From Aliiruegeria lutimaris (GTDB taxonomy: Bacteria; Pseudomonadota; Alphaproteobacteria; Rhodobacterales; Rhodobacteraceae), in contig NZ_FNEK01000046.1 of assembly GCF_900099935.1 (NCBI RefSeq), positions 1-40,784 of the forward strand: 40,784 bases of DNA. Direction: 5' to 3'. Shown here one piece after another: positions 33,605 through 40,784 of the stretch (within the stretch, counting starts at the first letter, position 1; each line of letters begins with the position of its first letter). The translations under genes were made by a program, and so were the position numbers. The notes below the pieces were generated by a model that saw only the letters and a program-made list of their open reading frames with translations, was not told the DNA's origin and did no database searches.

Positions 33605-34756
33605 TCAGGATGCGGTCAATGCGGCTGCAATCCAGTCAAGGGATTCGAGGCGCATGTGTCCGTAATTGTAGAATGAAATGGAGGTTGGCCGGAGCGCACG
33701 AAGGGCTTCGACCGCTCTGGTGACATCCTCGGCGCCGGCTAAGTTCGGGTAAGTCGGGCGGAGGATGAAACCCAGAGCGGCGTCGTTCCCGGCGGCCCGA
33801 GCCGCCCGGGTGGCATCGGAGGAAATGGCGGCGACGCCATTCTGATATGCCGGAATTTCGATCCTGTCCGCGGCGCTGGCCAGGCCGGCAAGGTCACTGC
33901 CTTCGATCCAACACAGATCGTTCGGGCTTTGCGTGGTCGGAATGATCGCCAGCGTGGCGTCGAAGGGCATTTCCGCCCGGATCTCGCTGGCCATGCTGGT
34001 CACGGTTTCGGCGCGCAGATGGAAATAGGCGACCCAGTCCGGATCCGTCTTCGGGTCCGTCACCGGTGCGGCTCCAGAGTGAAAATAGTCTTCGAGGTCG
34101 GTTCGGGCCGCGCGCTTGAGCCCGTCACCGTCTATCCCCGCGGCGCTCGCACGCGACAGGCAGGCAGTGCAGAAACAGGTGCCAAGCATGATCTGGACCA
34201 CGTCGGGAAGTTCGATCAGCTCGAACTCGTGGTGGTGCCCGTGCCGGAACGCTTGCCATCCCGGCGCTTCCAGGGCGACTTCACGCACGCCCGGCTGGCT
34301 GGCCGCGTCGGCGCAGAGCGCCTTGGCGAAATGGCGCACCTCGGGCTGCGAGGGGCAGAGAGAATTGATCAGCCGGTCCCCGAAGGCCGTTTCGACCGCC
34401 AGGTCCGGATGGGCTGCTCCGAGGCGCGAATTGTGCAGGCCGACCGTCCAGGCGGTAACGCCGAGATCCGGCGCATGTCGGGAAAGCTCCGAAAGGGCAT
34501 CGTATTCGCGTGCCATTCTCGCCTGTTGCGGGGCCAGAACGCGGTAACGGTTAGCCGATGGTCGGAAATAGACGGTGCCGTCCTCGGGAAAATATACTTT
34601 TCCCTGCGGCCCGTGGGGCCGGAGAAATTTGCCGGCATGGTAGCTTGTCGCGACCGAGACGGAATCGATCGATGCGTCCCGCAGTCTGGCCGCAACCTCG
34701 CAGACGCCTTCGTCGCGCAGGTCCCACGGATAGACATACATCGAATGGGTGGGCAT
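33605..34756 (-). CDS. Unrecognised conserved protein with HNSRL and CFCxxC motifs (copy B)
   Basis: A 383-aa soluble protein, paralogue of the one at 1068-2279. Shared blocks in the same order are DLRxEG (12-17), TAWTxxLHNSRL (HNSRL 108-112), LCP (133-135), HHHE (174-177), CFCTAC (194-199), AAGIDG near 205-210, and LDWIAAAL close to the C terminus. No signal peptide or membrane helix. Function is unknown to me; the paired Cys and His blocks could hold a metal. It is divergent from a second NAD-dependent epimerase and leads an SDR and a PLP enzyme. An in-frame ATG five codons in (34741) is an alternative start. Confidence 0.8.
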   Translation of the reverse strand: MPTHSMYVYPWDLRDEGVCEVAARLRDASIDSVSVATSYHAGKFLRPHGPQGKVYFPEDGTVYFRPSANRYRVLAPQQARMAREYDALSELSRHAPDLGVTAWTVGLHNSRLGAAHPDLAVETAFGDRLINSLCPSQPEVRHFAKALCADAASQPGVREVALEAPGWQAFRHGHHHEFELIELPDVVQIMLGTCFCTACLSRASAAGIDGDGLKRAARTDLEDYFHSGAAPVTDPKTDPDWVAYFHLRAETVTSMASEIRAEMPFDATLAIIPTTQSPNDLCWIEGSDLAGLASAADRIEIPAYQNGVAAISSDATRAARAAGNDAALGFILRPTYPNLAGAEDVTRAVEALRALRPTSISFYNYGHMRLESLDWIAAALTAS

Positions 34757-34778
34757 CAGGCAGTCTCCGTTTCGGCTT

Positions 34779-34868
34779 CGGGATTTCGTTGAAACCTAGG
34801 AGAGTTGTCCCTTCGGCACCAATGCATAGAGAACATCGGGAAATTCGGAATCGGCATTCGAAATCCCG
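34779..34868. promoter_or_regulatory. Separated 10-bp inverted repeat in divergent region
   Basis: CGGGATTTCG at 34779-34788 and its exact complement CGAAATCCCG at 34859-34868, 70 bp apart, in the 193-bp region between the divergent CFCxxC-protein and epimerase genes. Paired operators for one regulator serving both promoters are a reasonable reading; no such regulator is encoded alongside. Confidence 0.45.
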
Positions 34869-34949
34869 GGCATTGCGGCGCTAAATTCATTTCCGACAGG
34901 TCCGGAGCCGCGGCGTCGCGTCCTTCCGGCCGACATACAGGAGGTTCAG

Positions 34950-35825
34950 ATGAAAAACGTCGTCGTCACGGGCGGAAGCGGCAAGGCGGGCCGGGCAGTG
35001 TGCCGGCACCTTGTCGAGGAGGGATACAATGTTCTGAACATTGATATCGTGCCCTCGCCGGACCCGGTTTGTCCGTTCTACCGCGTCGACCTCACGGATC
35101 GGGGGCAGGTTATTGATGCATTGCAATGGACCGGCGGTAAGGACCACCCGTTCCGCAGCTTTGGCACCCCCGATGGGATCGTCCACCTTGCGGCGATCCC
35201 CGCGCCGGACCTGCAACCCGAAGAAGTGACATTCCGCAACAACATCGTCTCGACCTACGTCGTGTTCGATGCGGCGCTTCGAACCGGCATCAAACGCATT
35301 GTCTGGGCCTCGAGCGAGACGACGCTCGGCTTGCCGTTCAGCCCTGACAATCCACCGGCCTACGCGCCGGTTGACGAGGATCACCCGATGCGGCCCGAAA
35401 GCGCCTATTCCCTGTCCAAGGATCTCGGGGAAGAGATGGCGCGGCAGATGCACCGCTGGAACCCGGATACGACTTTCATCGGGTTGCGGTTGTCCAACGT
35501 GATGGAACCGCAGGATTATGACCGGTTCCCTGACTGGCAGGATACGCCGAGATTCCGCGAGTGGAATCTGTGGGGCTACATCGACGCCCGAGATTGTGCG
35601 CAGGCTGTGCGCAAATCCCTGCATGTCGACTTCGTGGGCGCTGATCACTTCATCATCGCAAATGCAGACACTGTGATGGAAAAGAGCAGTGCGGAGCTTT
35701 TGAAGGAAGTGTTCCCGGAGGTCCCGGTTAAGGGCGAACTGGGCCGGAATGAGACCCTTCTTTCGATTGATAAGGCGCGCCGGGTTCTGGGCTACGAGCC
35801 CGAGTTTTCCTGGCGGAAATCCTGA
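34950..35825 (+). CDS. NAD-dependent epimerase/dehydratase family protein (copy B)
   Basis: A 291-aa extended SDR. Cofactor motif GGSGKAG is at 8-14, the serine block is WASSETT, and the catalytic Y-x3-K is in AYSLSKDLGEE. AGGAGG lies 5 nt ahead of the ATG, an ideal site. Members include uronate dehydrogenases and UDP-sugar epimerases; the length and lack of nucleotide-sugar hallmarks make a uronate or free-sugar-acid dehydrogenase conceivable but unproven. It is followed by a strong terminator, so it is transcribed separately from the sugar-type importer. Confidence 0.88.
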   Translation: MKNVVVTGGSGKAGRAVCRHLVEEGYNVLNIDIVPSPDPVCPFYRVDLTDRGQVIDALQWTGGKDHPFRSFGTPDGIVHLAAIPAPDLQPEEVTFRNNIVSTYVVFDAALRTGIKRIVWASSETTLGLPFSPDNPPAYAPVDEDHPMRPESAYSLSKDLGEEMARQMHRWNPDTTFIGLRLSNVMEPQDYDRFPDWQDTPRFREWNLWGYIDARDCAQAVRKSLHVDFVGADHFIIANADTVMEKSSAELLKEVFPEVPVKGELGRNETLLSIDKARRVLGYEPEFSWRKS

Positions 35826-35868
35826 GAAAACTCTGCGCCTTCTCTACCTGTCCACTACGCACGCACAG

Positions 35869-35909
35869 GGCCCGCCGGTTTTTTCAACCGGCGGGCCATT
35901 TCTGTTTTC
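35869..35909 (+). terminator. Strong rho-independent terminator
   Basis: Perfect 12-bp stem GGCCCGCCGGTT / AACCGGCGGGCC (35869-35880 and 35886-35897) with loop TTTTC, followed by ATTTCTGTTTTCG. It ends transcription of the epimerase gene 44 bp after its stop and isolates the sugar-importer operon. Confidence 0.88.
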
Positions 35910-35938
35910 GTCGCTGCAAGGCGTGATGCCGGAGCCAC

Positions 35939-35953
35939 ATGGCATGATGCCAT
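35939..35953. promoter_or_regulatory. 15-bp perfect palindrome, candidate operator of the sugar-type importer
   Basis: ATGGCAT-G-ATGCCAT, 7-bp arms around one base, about 100 bp ahead of the binding-protein start. The half-sequence TGATGCC also occurs at 35924-35930, exactly 21 bp (two helical turns) from its copy in the palindrome. An AT-rich stretch (TAATTCTATTTTTAT) directly downstream could be the -10 region. Confidence 0.55.
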
Positions 35954-36055
35954 AATTCTATTTTTATCGAACGGAAATTCGCCGCAGACTTGGTCTCGTC
36001 AGAAATAACCGGCGACGAACGTCGGCAGACGCGAATACGACAGAGGAGTAAAGAC

Positions 36056-37282
36056 ATGATCCGCGCAAAGAAACCTGTTCTTGCGACATCACTGCTGGTG
36101 CTTTCGGCGTTTGCCGGCCCGGCCCTTGCAAAAACAACGGTGGATTTCACTGTTGCCGAATACAGCTCGAAGACCGGTCCCTACTTCGAAGAGGTGGCCG
36201 CAGCTTTCGAGGCAGAGAATCCCGATATCGACATCAATATCGAGGTCGTGCCGTGGGATACGCTGTTGCAGCGCCTGACCACCGACATCACCGGTGGTAC
36301 CGCGCCGGATATCTCGATCATCGGTACCCGCTGGCTGCTCGACTTCGCCGAGCAGGGCATCGCCGAACCGGTCGACGAGTACCTTACACCGGAATTCAAG
36401 GACACGTTCATCGATACGTTCATGGCGCCTTCCGTGATCGACGGAAAGATCATGGGCCTGCCGGTCGCAGCGTCCGCCCGTGCCATGATCATCAACGCCG
36501 ATCTTTACGAGAAGGCGGGCGTGTCGCCGCCGACGACCTGGGACGAGCTTTATGAAGCCTCCAAGAAGATCTCCGAACTGCCCGATACTTACGGCCTGGG
36601 CCTGCAGGGAAAAGAGATCGAGACGGACGCCTATTTCTACTACGCACTCTGGACTCATGGGGGCGATATCCTGACCGAAGACGGCATGTCGGGGTTGGAT
36701 TCTCCTGAAGCGATCGAGGCCGCGACGCTCTACAAGAAGATGCTCGACGAAGGGCTGACTCAGCCGTCACCGACCAACTACAGCCGCGAGGACGTGTTCA
36801 ACCTTTTCAAGCAGGGAACGCTTGGCACGATCTTTACCTTCCCCATGCTGATCCCGCAGTTGCAGGCCGAGGCACCGGACATGAACTACCAGGTTCTGCC
36901 GTTCCCGGAAAAGGCTTCCAAGGCAACCTACGGGGTCACCGATACGCTGATGTTGTTCTCGGACTCCGACGTAAAGGAAGAGGCTTGGAAGTTCATCGAG
37001 TTCGCCTATGGTGACGAATGGCGTTCCAAGTTCGACCGCGGTGAAGGTTTCCTGCCGGTGACCAAGAACGTTGCTGCCGAGGAGTATTTCACCGCCGACA
37101 AGGACGTCGCCGGATTTGCAGCGGGTCTGCCTTACGCAAAATTCGCGCCGACCATCGCCAACTGGGAGGAGATTGCCGATACAACAGTGCGCGCGCTTCA
37201 GCAGATCTATCTCGGGCAGGAAACGCCGGAAGCTGCTCTTACTGCGGCGGCGGCAGAGATCAACAAGATCCGCGGCAAGTAA
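36056..37282 (+). CDS. Sugar-type ABC transporter substrate-binding protein (family 1)
   Basis: A 408-aa periplasmic binding protein of the SBP_bac_1 (maltose/glycerol-3-phosphate-like) family. The signal peptide ends at about residue 25 (GPALA-K). The mature protein has the family pattern: a FEAENPDIDINIEVVPWDTLLQ-like first domain (here split by short loops), DISIIGTRW, and YGLGLQ. AGAGGAG precedes the ATG; the in-frame upstream ATG at 35990 gives no signal peptide and is rejected. Permeases and a MalK-type ATPase follow. Ligands of this family are sugars, polyols or sugar acids. Confidence 0.94.
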   Translation: MIRAKKPVLATSLLVLSAFAGPALAKTTVDFTVAEYSSKTGPYFEEVAAAFEAENPDIDINIEVVPWDTLLQRLTTDITGGTAPDISIIGTRWLLDFAEQGIAEPVDEYLTPEFKDTFIDTFMAPSVIDGKIMGLPVAASARAMIINADLYEKAGVSPPTTWDELYEASKKISELPDTYGLGLQGKEIETDAYFYYALWTHGGDILTEDGMSGLDSPEAIEAATLYKKMLDEGLTQPSPTNYSREDVFNLFKQGTLGTIFTFPMLIPQLQAEAPDMNYQVLPFPEKASKATYGVTDTLMLFSDSDVKEEAWKFIEFAYGDEWRSKFDRGEGFLPVTKNVAAEEYFTADKDVAGFAAGLPYAKFAPTIANWEEIADTTVRALQQIYLGQETPEAALTAAAAEINKIRGK

Positions 37283-37300
37283 GCCTCTTGTCAAATTACG

Positions 37301-37325
37301 CAAGGGCGGCGTGCTGCCGCCCTTG
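37301..37325 (+). terminator. Perfect hairpin between binding protein and permease
   Basis: CAAGGGCGGC / GCCGCCCTTG, 10-bp stem and 5-nt loop GTGCT, 18 bp after the binding-protein stop. No T-tract, so it more likely protects the 3' end of the binding-protein message than stops transcription. Confidence 0.6.
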
Positions 37326-37372
37326 AATGTATGCCGGCTCTGCCGGCACCCAACGTCCACGACGGTTCGGAA

Positions 37373-38269
37373 ATGACATCTTTCAGCGGCCTGAAACCTC
37401 TAGCGATGATCTTGCCGGGATTGTTTCTCGCCATGTTCATTATTGGCTATCCGGTAGCCGATCTCGCGTACACTTCGCTCCAGGAGGTAAGCCGCTTCGG
37501 CAAACTCCAGGGATTTGCCGGGTTCGCGAACTTCGCAGAGGTGTTCTCCGATCCGCTGTTTTGGTCGTCGCTCTATCGAACCGCCATTTGGACAGTTTGT
37601 GTGGTCGCCGGCACGCTGCTGCTCTCGTTGCCGATCGCGATCATGCTCAACGAGGATTTCTATGGGCGGGGGCTCGCTCGGGTGATCATCATGCTGCCCT
37701 GGGCCATCTCGCTCACCATGACGGCGGTGGTCTGGCGCTGGACGCTGAACGGGCGCTCCGGGTTGCTAAACGCGACGCTGATGGATGTCGGAATAATAGC
37801 CGAGCCGATCGAATGGCTGGCGGAGGCTCAACTCGCCTTCACTGTCGAGATCCTCGTGGGCATCCTCGTCTCGATCCCCTTTACCACGACGATCTTTCTT
37901 GGCGGTCTCTCTTCGATGCCGCAGGAATCCTACGAAGCTTCGATGGTAGATGGCGCAACGAGATGGGACCAGTTCATCCACATAACGCTGCCGCTAATGA
38001 AGCCCTTCATCAACATCGCGATCGTACTAAACGTAATCTACGTGTTCAATTCGTTGCCGATCATCTGGGTGATGACCGAGGGCGGACCGGCCAATGGCAC
38101 CGACATCCTGGTGACCTATCTCTACAAGCTGGCGTTCCGCTTCGGTCAACTCGGCAAGGCCGCGGCGATCTCTTTGATCATGTTCGGTGTTCTGCTGGCT
38201 TTCACGATCCTCTACGTGATGTTGGTTTCGCGCGGTGACAGGCAACCGGAAGAAGTGGAGGAGGGATGA
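37373..38269 (+). CDS. Sugar-type ABC transporter permease, MalF/UgpA-like
   Basis: A 298-aa inner-membrane permease with six predicted helices. The EAA loop reads EASMVDGATRWDQF followed by ITLPLMKP, the classic MalF/UgpA pattern. Start ATG at 37373 places the first helix directly after a short basic N terminus; an in-frame ATG at 37331 overlaps the hairpin region and is less likely. The ribosome-binding site is weak. The stop is 1 bp before the next start. Confidence 0.92.
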   Translation: MTSFSGLKPLAMILPGLFLAMFIIGYPVADLAYTSLQEVSRFGKLQGFAGFANFAEVFSDPLFWSSLYRTAIWTVCVVAGTLLLSLPIAIMLNEDFYGRGLARVIIMLPWAISLTMTAVVWRWTLNGRSGLLNATLMDVGIIAEPIEWLAEAQLAFTVEILVGILVSIPFTTTIFLGGLSSMPQESYEASMVDGATRWDQFIHITLPLMKPFINIAIVLNVIYVFNSLPIIWVMTEGGPANGTDILVTYLYKLAFRFGQLGKAAAISLIMFGVLLAFTILYVMLVSRGDRQPEEVEEG

Positions 38270-38270
38270 C

Positions 38271-39101
38271 ATGCAGTCGAAACTGATACGGTCGATTGTT
38301 TACTGGGTCATCCTGTCGCCACTTGTGGTGGTGATCCTGTTCCCCTTTGGCGTGATGTTCGTCACCGCCGTGCGTCCGCGCGACGAATTGTTTGTTTTTC
38401 CCCCGACGTGGTGGTTCAGCGAATTCCGTTGGGGGAATTTCGCCGAGATGTGGGTGAAAACGAGTTTTGGGCAAGCATTGCTCAACAGCGTCTACGTCAG
38501 CGTAATGTCGACATTGCTCGCGCTGGCCCTCAGCATCCCTGCGGCCTATGCGCTGTCGCGTTACCGGTTTCCTGGTAAGGGGGCTTACCGCACTTTCCTG
38601 CTGATGACGCAGATGATGTCACCGATCGTGCTGGTGCTGGGGCTGTTCCGGCTGATGGTGGCGTTGGGCATGGTCAACAACCTCAATTCCTTGGTATTGA
38701 CCTACGCGGCATTCAACATGGCCTTCACGATCTGGATGCTTCAGAGCTACTTCAATACCATCCCGCGTGATCTCGAAGAGGCCGCCTGGATCGACGGGGC
38801 CACCCACTTCTCGAGCCTGATACGCATTTTTCTGCCACTCGCGGTTCCCGCGATGGCAGTGACCGGGATCTTCAGCTTCATCAATGCTTGGAATGAATTC
38901 GTGCTGGCCCTGACGATGATCCGTTCCTCGGACGATTTCACCCTTCCGGTGCAGATCTATTCGCAGGTCGCCGGACGCTATCAGGTGGAATGGCATCACG
39001 TCATGGCCGGAACGGTGCTCGCGACGGTGCCTGTCGCGATCGTTTTCTCGTGGCTTCAAAAATACCTAATCCGGGGCATGGCGCTCGGCGCCGTGAAATA
39101 G
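38271..39101 (+). CDS. Sugar-type ABC transporter permease, MalG/UgpE-like
   Basis: A 276-aa inner-membrane permease with six helices and the EAA loop EEAAWIDGATHFSSLIRI followed by FLPLAVPAM. ATG at 38271 follows GGAGGAGGG at good spacing, one base after the MalF-like stop. It forms a heterodimer with that protein. Confidence 0.94.
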   Translation: MQSKLIRSIVYWVILSPLVVVILFPFGVMFVTAVRPRDELFVFPPTWWFSEFRWGNFAEMWVKTSFGQALLNSVYVSVMSTLLALALSIPAAYALSRYRFPGKGAYRTFLLMTQMMSPIVLVLGLFRLMVALGMVNNLNSLVLTYAAFNMAFTIWMLQSYFNTIPRDLEEAAWIDGATHFSSLIRIFLPLAVPAMAVTGIFSFINAWNEFVLALTMIRSSDDFTLPVQIYSQVAGRYQVEWHHVMAGTVLATVPVAIVFSWLQKYLIRGMALGAVK

Positions 39102-39128
39102 GCCGGATACGAACAGGAAGGTCGGGCA

Positions 39129-40208
39129 ATGGCTTCTGTAACAATTCGCAATGTCGAGAAGGTTTTCGGCTCCATCAAGGTCATCCACGGTGTCGACATC
39201 GAGGTGGCGGAGCACGAGTTCGTCGTGCTCGTCGGTCCGTCTGGCTGCGGCAAGTCCACGTTGCTCAGAATGATCGCCGGGCTCGAGACGATCAGCAGTG
39301 GCGATATCATGATCGGCGAGCGCGTGGTAAACAAAGTGCCAGCGCGCGACCGGGACATCGCGATGGTGTTCCAGAACTATGCGCTCTACCCGCACATGAA
39401 CATCTTCGACAACATGGGCTTCAGCCTGAAACTGCGCAAACGCCCGAAATCCGAGATCGATAGAAAGGTGATGGAGGCAGCCGAGACCCTCAATCTTCGG
39501 CCCTACCTTCAACGTTCTCCCGCACAACTCTCGGGCGGCCAACGCCAACGTGTGGCCATGGGACGGGCGCTGGTGCGAGATGCGCAAGTGTTTCTTTTCG
39601 ACGAGCCTCTGTCCAACCTCGACGCCAAACTTCGAGTGACGATGAGAACCGAAATCAAGGCGCTCCACCAACGCCTCAAGACGACCTCTGTTTACGTGAC
39701 GCATGATCAAATTGAGGCGATGACGATGGCGGATCGGATTGTCGTCATGCGGGACGGTCGGGTTGAGCAGGTGGGCGCCCCGCTGGAACTCTACGACCGA
39801 CCCGGAAACCTCTTCGTGGCCGATTTTCTCGGCTCGCCCTCGATGAACTTTATCGAAGGAAATGCCCGCCGAAGTGATGGGGCCGCCTTGCTGGAGACCG
39901 CCAATGGTAGCCAAATTCCGTTGCCAGAGAATGCCCCCGTCGTGGATGGCCAACCGGTCGTCCTCGGGCTTCGCCCCGAACACCTTTCCCTCACCGATCC
40001 GGAGGAAGGTTTCGCGGCGACCGTGAAGGTAGTGGAGCCGACCGGCGCGAATGTCGAGGTGTTCTTCGATTTTGCCGGCCAGGAGGTCTGTGCCGTGTTT
40101 AACGAACGATACCCCTTGGTGGCGGGCCAGAAAATGGCGATTTCCTGGTTGCCTGACAAGGTTCACCTGTTCGATGGGGTAAGCGGACAACGGCTAGAGT
40201 CTGAATAG
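39129..40208 (+). CDS. Sugar-type ABC transporter ATPase, MalK/UgpC-like
   Basis: A 359-aa ATPase. Walker [10 protein letters not shown] is at 36-44, Q-loop Q82 (FQNYALYPH), signature LSGGQRQR at 134-141, Walker B/D-loop [11 protein letters not shown] at 155-165. A C-terminal regulatory OB-type domain ([10 protein letters not shown] near 280) is present, as in MalK/UgpC. It is the last gene of the operon, 27 bp after the MalG-like gene, preceded by an AGGAAGG site. Confidence 0.95.
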   Translation: MASVTIRNVEKVFGSIKVIHGVDIEVAEHEFVVLVGPSGCGKSTLLRMIAGLETISSGDIMIGERVVNKVPARDRDIAMVFQNYALYPHMNIFDNMGFSLKLRKRPKSEIDRKVMEAAETLNLRPYLQRSPAQLSGGQRQRVAMGRALVRDAQVFLFDEPLSNLDAKLRVTMRTEIKALHQRLKTTSVYVTHDQIEAMTMADRIVVMRDGRVEQVGAPLELYDRPGNLFVADFLGSPSMNFIEGNARRSDGAALLETANGSQIPLPENAPVVDGQPVVLGLRPEHLSLTDPEEGFAATVKVVEPTGANVEVFFDFAGQEVCAVFNERYPLVAGQKMAISWLPDKVHLFDGVSGQRLESE

Positions 40209-40532
40209 CTGCAGCATTGACCGCCGGACTGATGAAGCCGCGTGCAGGGTCCTAACTGGACTTGCCCCGAAAAAGTGGAGAGCACCCTGACTGGAAGGTG
40301 ACGCGAGCCGGACTAGCGAGGCTTGGAGCCTTCTTGCGGTCGAGGTCGCCAAACTCTGGCATCATAGTCAGGATCGCGGCAGAGGAGACCCCGGAAATGC
40401 CGCCAAGGTATTGTCCGAGCGAATCCAGTTGAGTGGTGCAGGGTGGTCACCAAACATTGTCCGTCGTCAGAGTTTTCCAGAGAGGGTGAGGCGATTTCGT
40501 AACGAGGGCTCCGGTTTGCTTTCTGTTTGAGG
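40209..40532. other. Gap between importer ATPase and transposase; probable IS terminus
   Basis: 324 bp without a credible gene. TGGACTTGCCCCGAAAAAGTGGAG at 40257-40280 (quoted here only as its outer TGGACTTGCCCC and inner AAAAAGTGGAG) has the TG-start and composition of an IS3-type terminal repeat pointing into the element. Its partner is outside the window, so the end cannot be confirmed. The rest shows no further structure I can support. Confidence 0.35.
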
Positions 40533-40784
40533 TTATGCGGCAGCGCTGTCGTGCTGCAAGCGGCGTTTCCGGATGGTCTGTTTCTTGATCTCCTCTCTCA
40601 TGGACAGGATCTGAGCGCCCCTGCCGAAGTAGACGTCAGCGGGTGTCAGGTTGCCCAGGCTCTCGTGGTATCGGTGGTTGTTGTAGTGCTCAACGAAGGC
40701 TTCGATCTGCCGTTCGAGATCTCCGGGCATGTAGTAGTTTTCCAGCAGAACTCGGTTCTTCATGGTCTGGTGCCAGCGCTCGAT
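40533..40784 (-). mobile_element. IS3-family transposase (OrfB integrase core), C-terminal part cut by the window edge
   Basis: 84 codons remain, continuing past the window with IERWHQT before the methionine at 40763. ERWHQTMKNRVLLENYY and HYNNHRYHESLGNLTPADVY are the conserved C-terminal part of the rve-type (DDE) integrase domain of IS3-family OrfB proteins. The final catalytic-glutamate region would lie outside. The frame is open to its TAA stop, so nothing shows decay in the visible part. It marks the right border of the catabolic region. Confidence 0.9.

Noticed and set aside
37327-38238. 303-codon plus-strand frame overlapping the MalF-like permease
   Set aside because: Out-of-frame shadow of a permease with a clear EAA loop; Arg/His-rich and without hydrophobic helices.
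39066-40190. 374-codon minus-strand open frame opposite the MalK-like ATPase
   Set aside because: Mirror of a canonical ATPase gene; the translation is His/Arg-rich without recognisable motifs.
1-40784. CRISPR arrays, tRNA or rRNA genes, phage genes, plasmid replication or conjugation genes
   Set aside because: I looked for regularly spaced repeats, cloverleaf-type segments and relevant protein motifs and saw none that could be supported.

Overview
The window looks like a piece of a high-GC alphaproteobacterial chromosome or large plasmid. The roseobacter/Rhodobacterales group is the likeliest source, judged from base composition, the mix of TRAP and ABC importers and the style of the proteins. 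No rRNA or tRNA marker is present, so the taxonomic call is an inference. Nearly the whole window is catabolic accessory DNA: 34 intact protein genes, four solute importers of three classes, many oxidoreductases and one local LysR regulator. An IS3-family transposase cut by the window edge closes the right side.

Left block (163-9707, all minus strand). This is a tightly coupled operon read right to left: peptide-type substrate-binding protein, two ATPases, two permeases, two tandem D-2-hydroxyacid dehydrogenases, an unrecognised protein with a CFCxxC motif, and an NAD-dependent epimerase/dehydratase. Most junctions are 4-nt ATGA overlaps. Facing away from it (10102-13624, plus) are an Atu3266-like amidohydrolase and two fold-type III PLP enzymes, one of them very like 3-hydroxy-D-aspartate aldolase.

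Central block (13665-24753, all minus). Reading right to left: aldehyde dehydrogenase, GMC oxidoreductase, SDR, a second complete peptide-type ABC importer, a RidA protein, and a second amidohydrolase paralogous to the first. A LysR regulator (24957) diverges from the aldehyde dehydrogenase across a region holding a perfect 17-bp palindrome.

Right block. On the plus strand come an M81 (MlrC-like) metallopeptidase, a three-gene TRAP transporter and an ornithine-cyclodeaminase-family protein resembling iminosuccinate reductase. A minus-strand trio follows: a second copy of the unrecognised CFCxxC protein, an SDR and a third PLP enzyme. Then on plus come a second NAD-dependent epimerase, a strong terminator, and a sugar-type ABC importer (binding protein, two permeases, MalK-type ATPase).

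Taken together, the chemistry points to uptake and breakdown of acylated, peptide-like or beta-hydroxy D-amino-acid compounds. In this reading the amidohydrolases and the M81 enzyme release the monomer, and the PLP aldolase/dehydratase-like enzymes split or deaminate it. RidA and the cyclodeaminase-family reductase handle imines, and the dehydrogenases oxidise or reduce the aldehyde and 2-oxo/2-hydroxy acid products. This pathway is an inference from gene families. The duplicated CFCxxC protein, each copy beside an NAD-dependent epimerase and an importer, is the element least explained by known biology.
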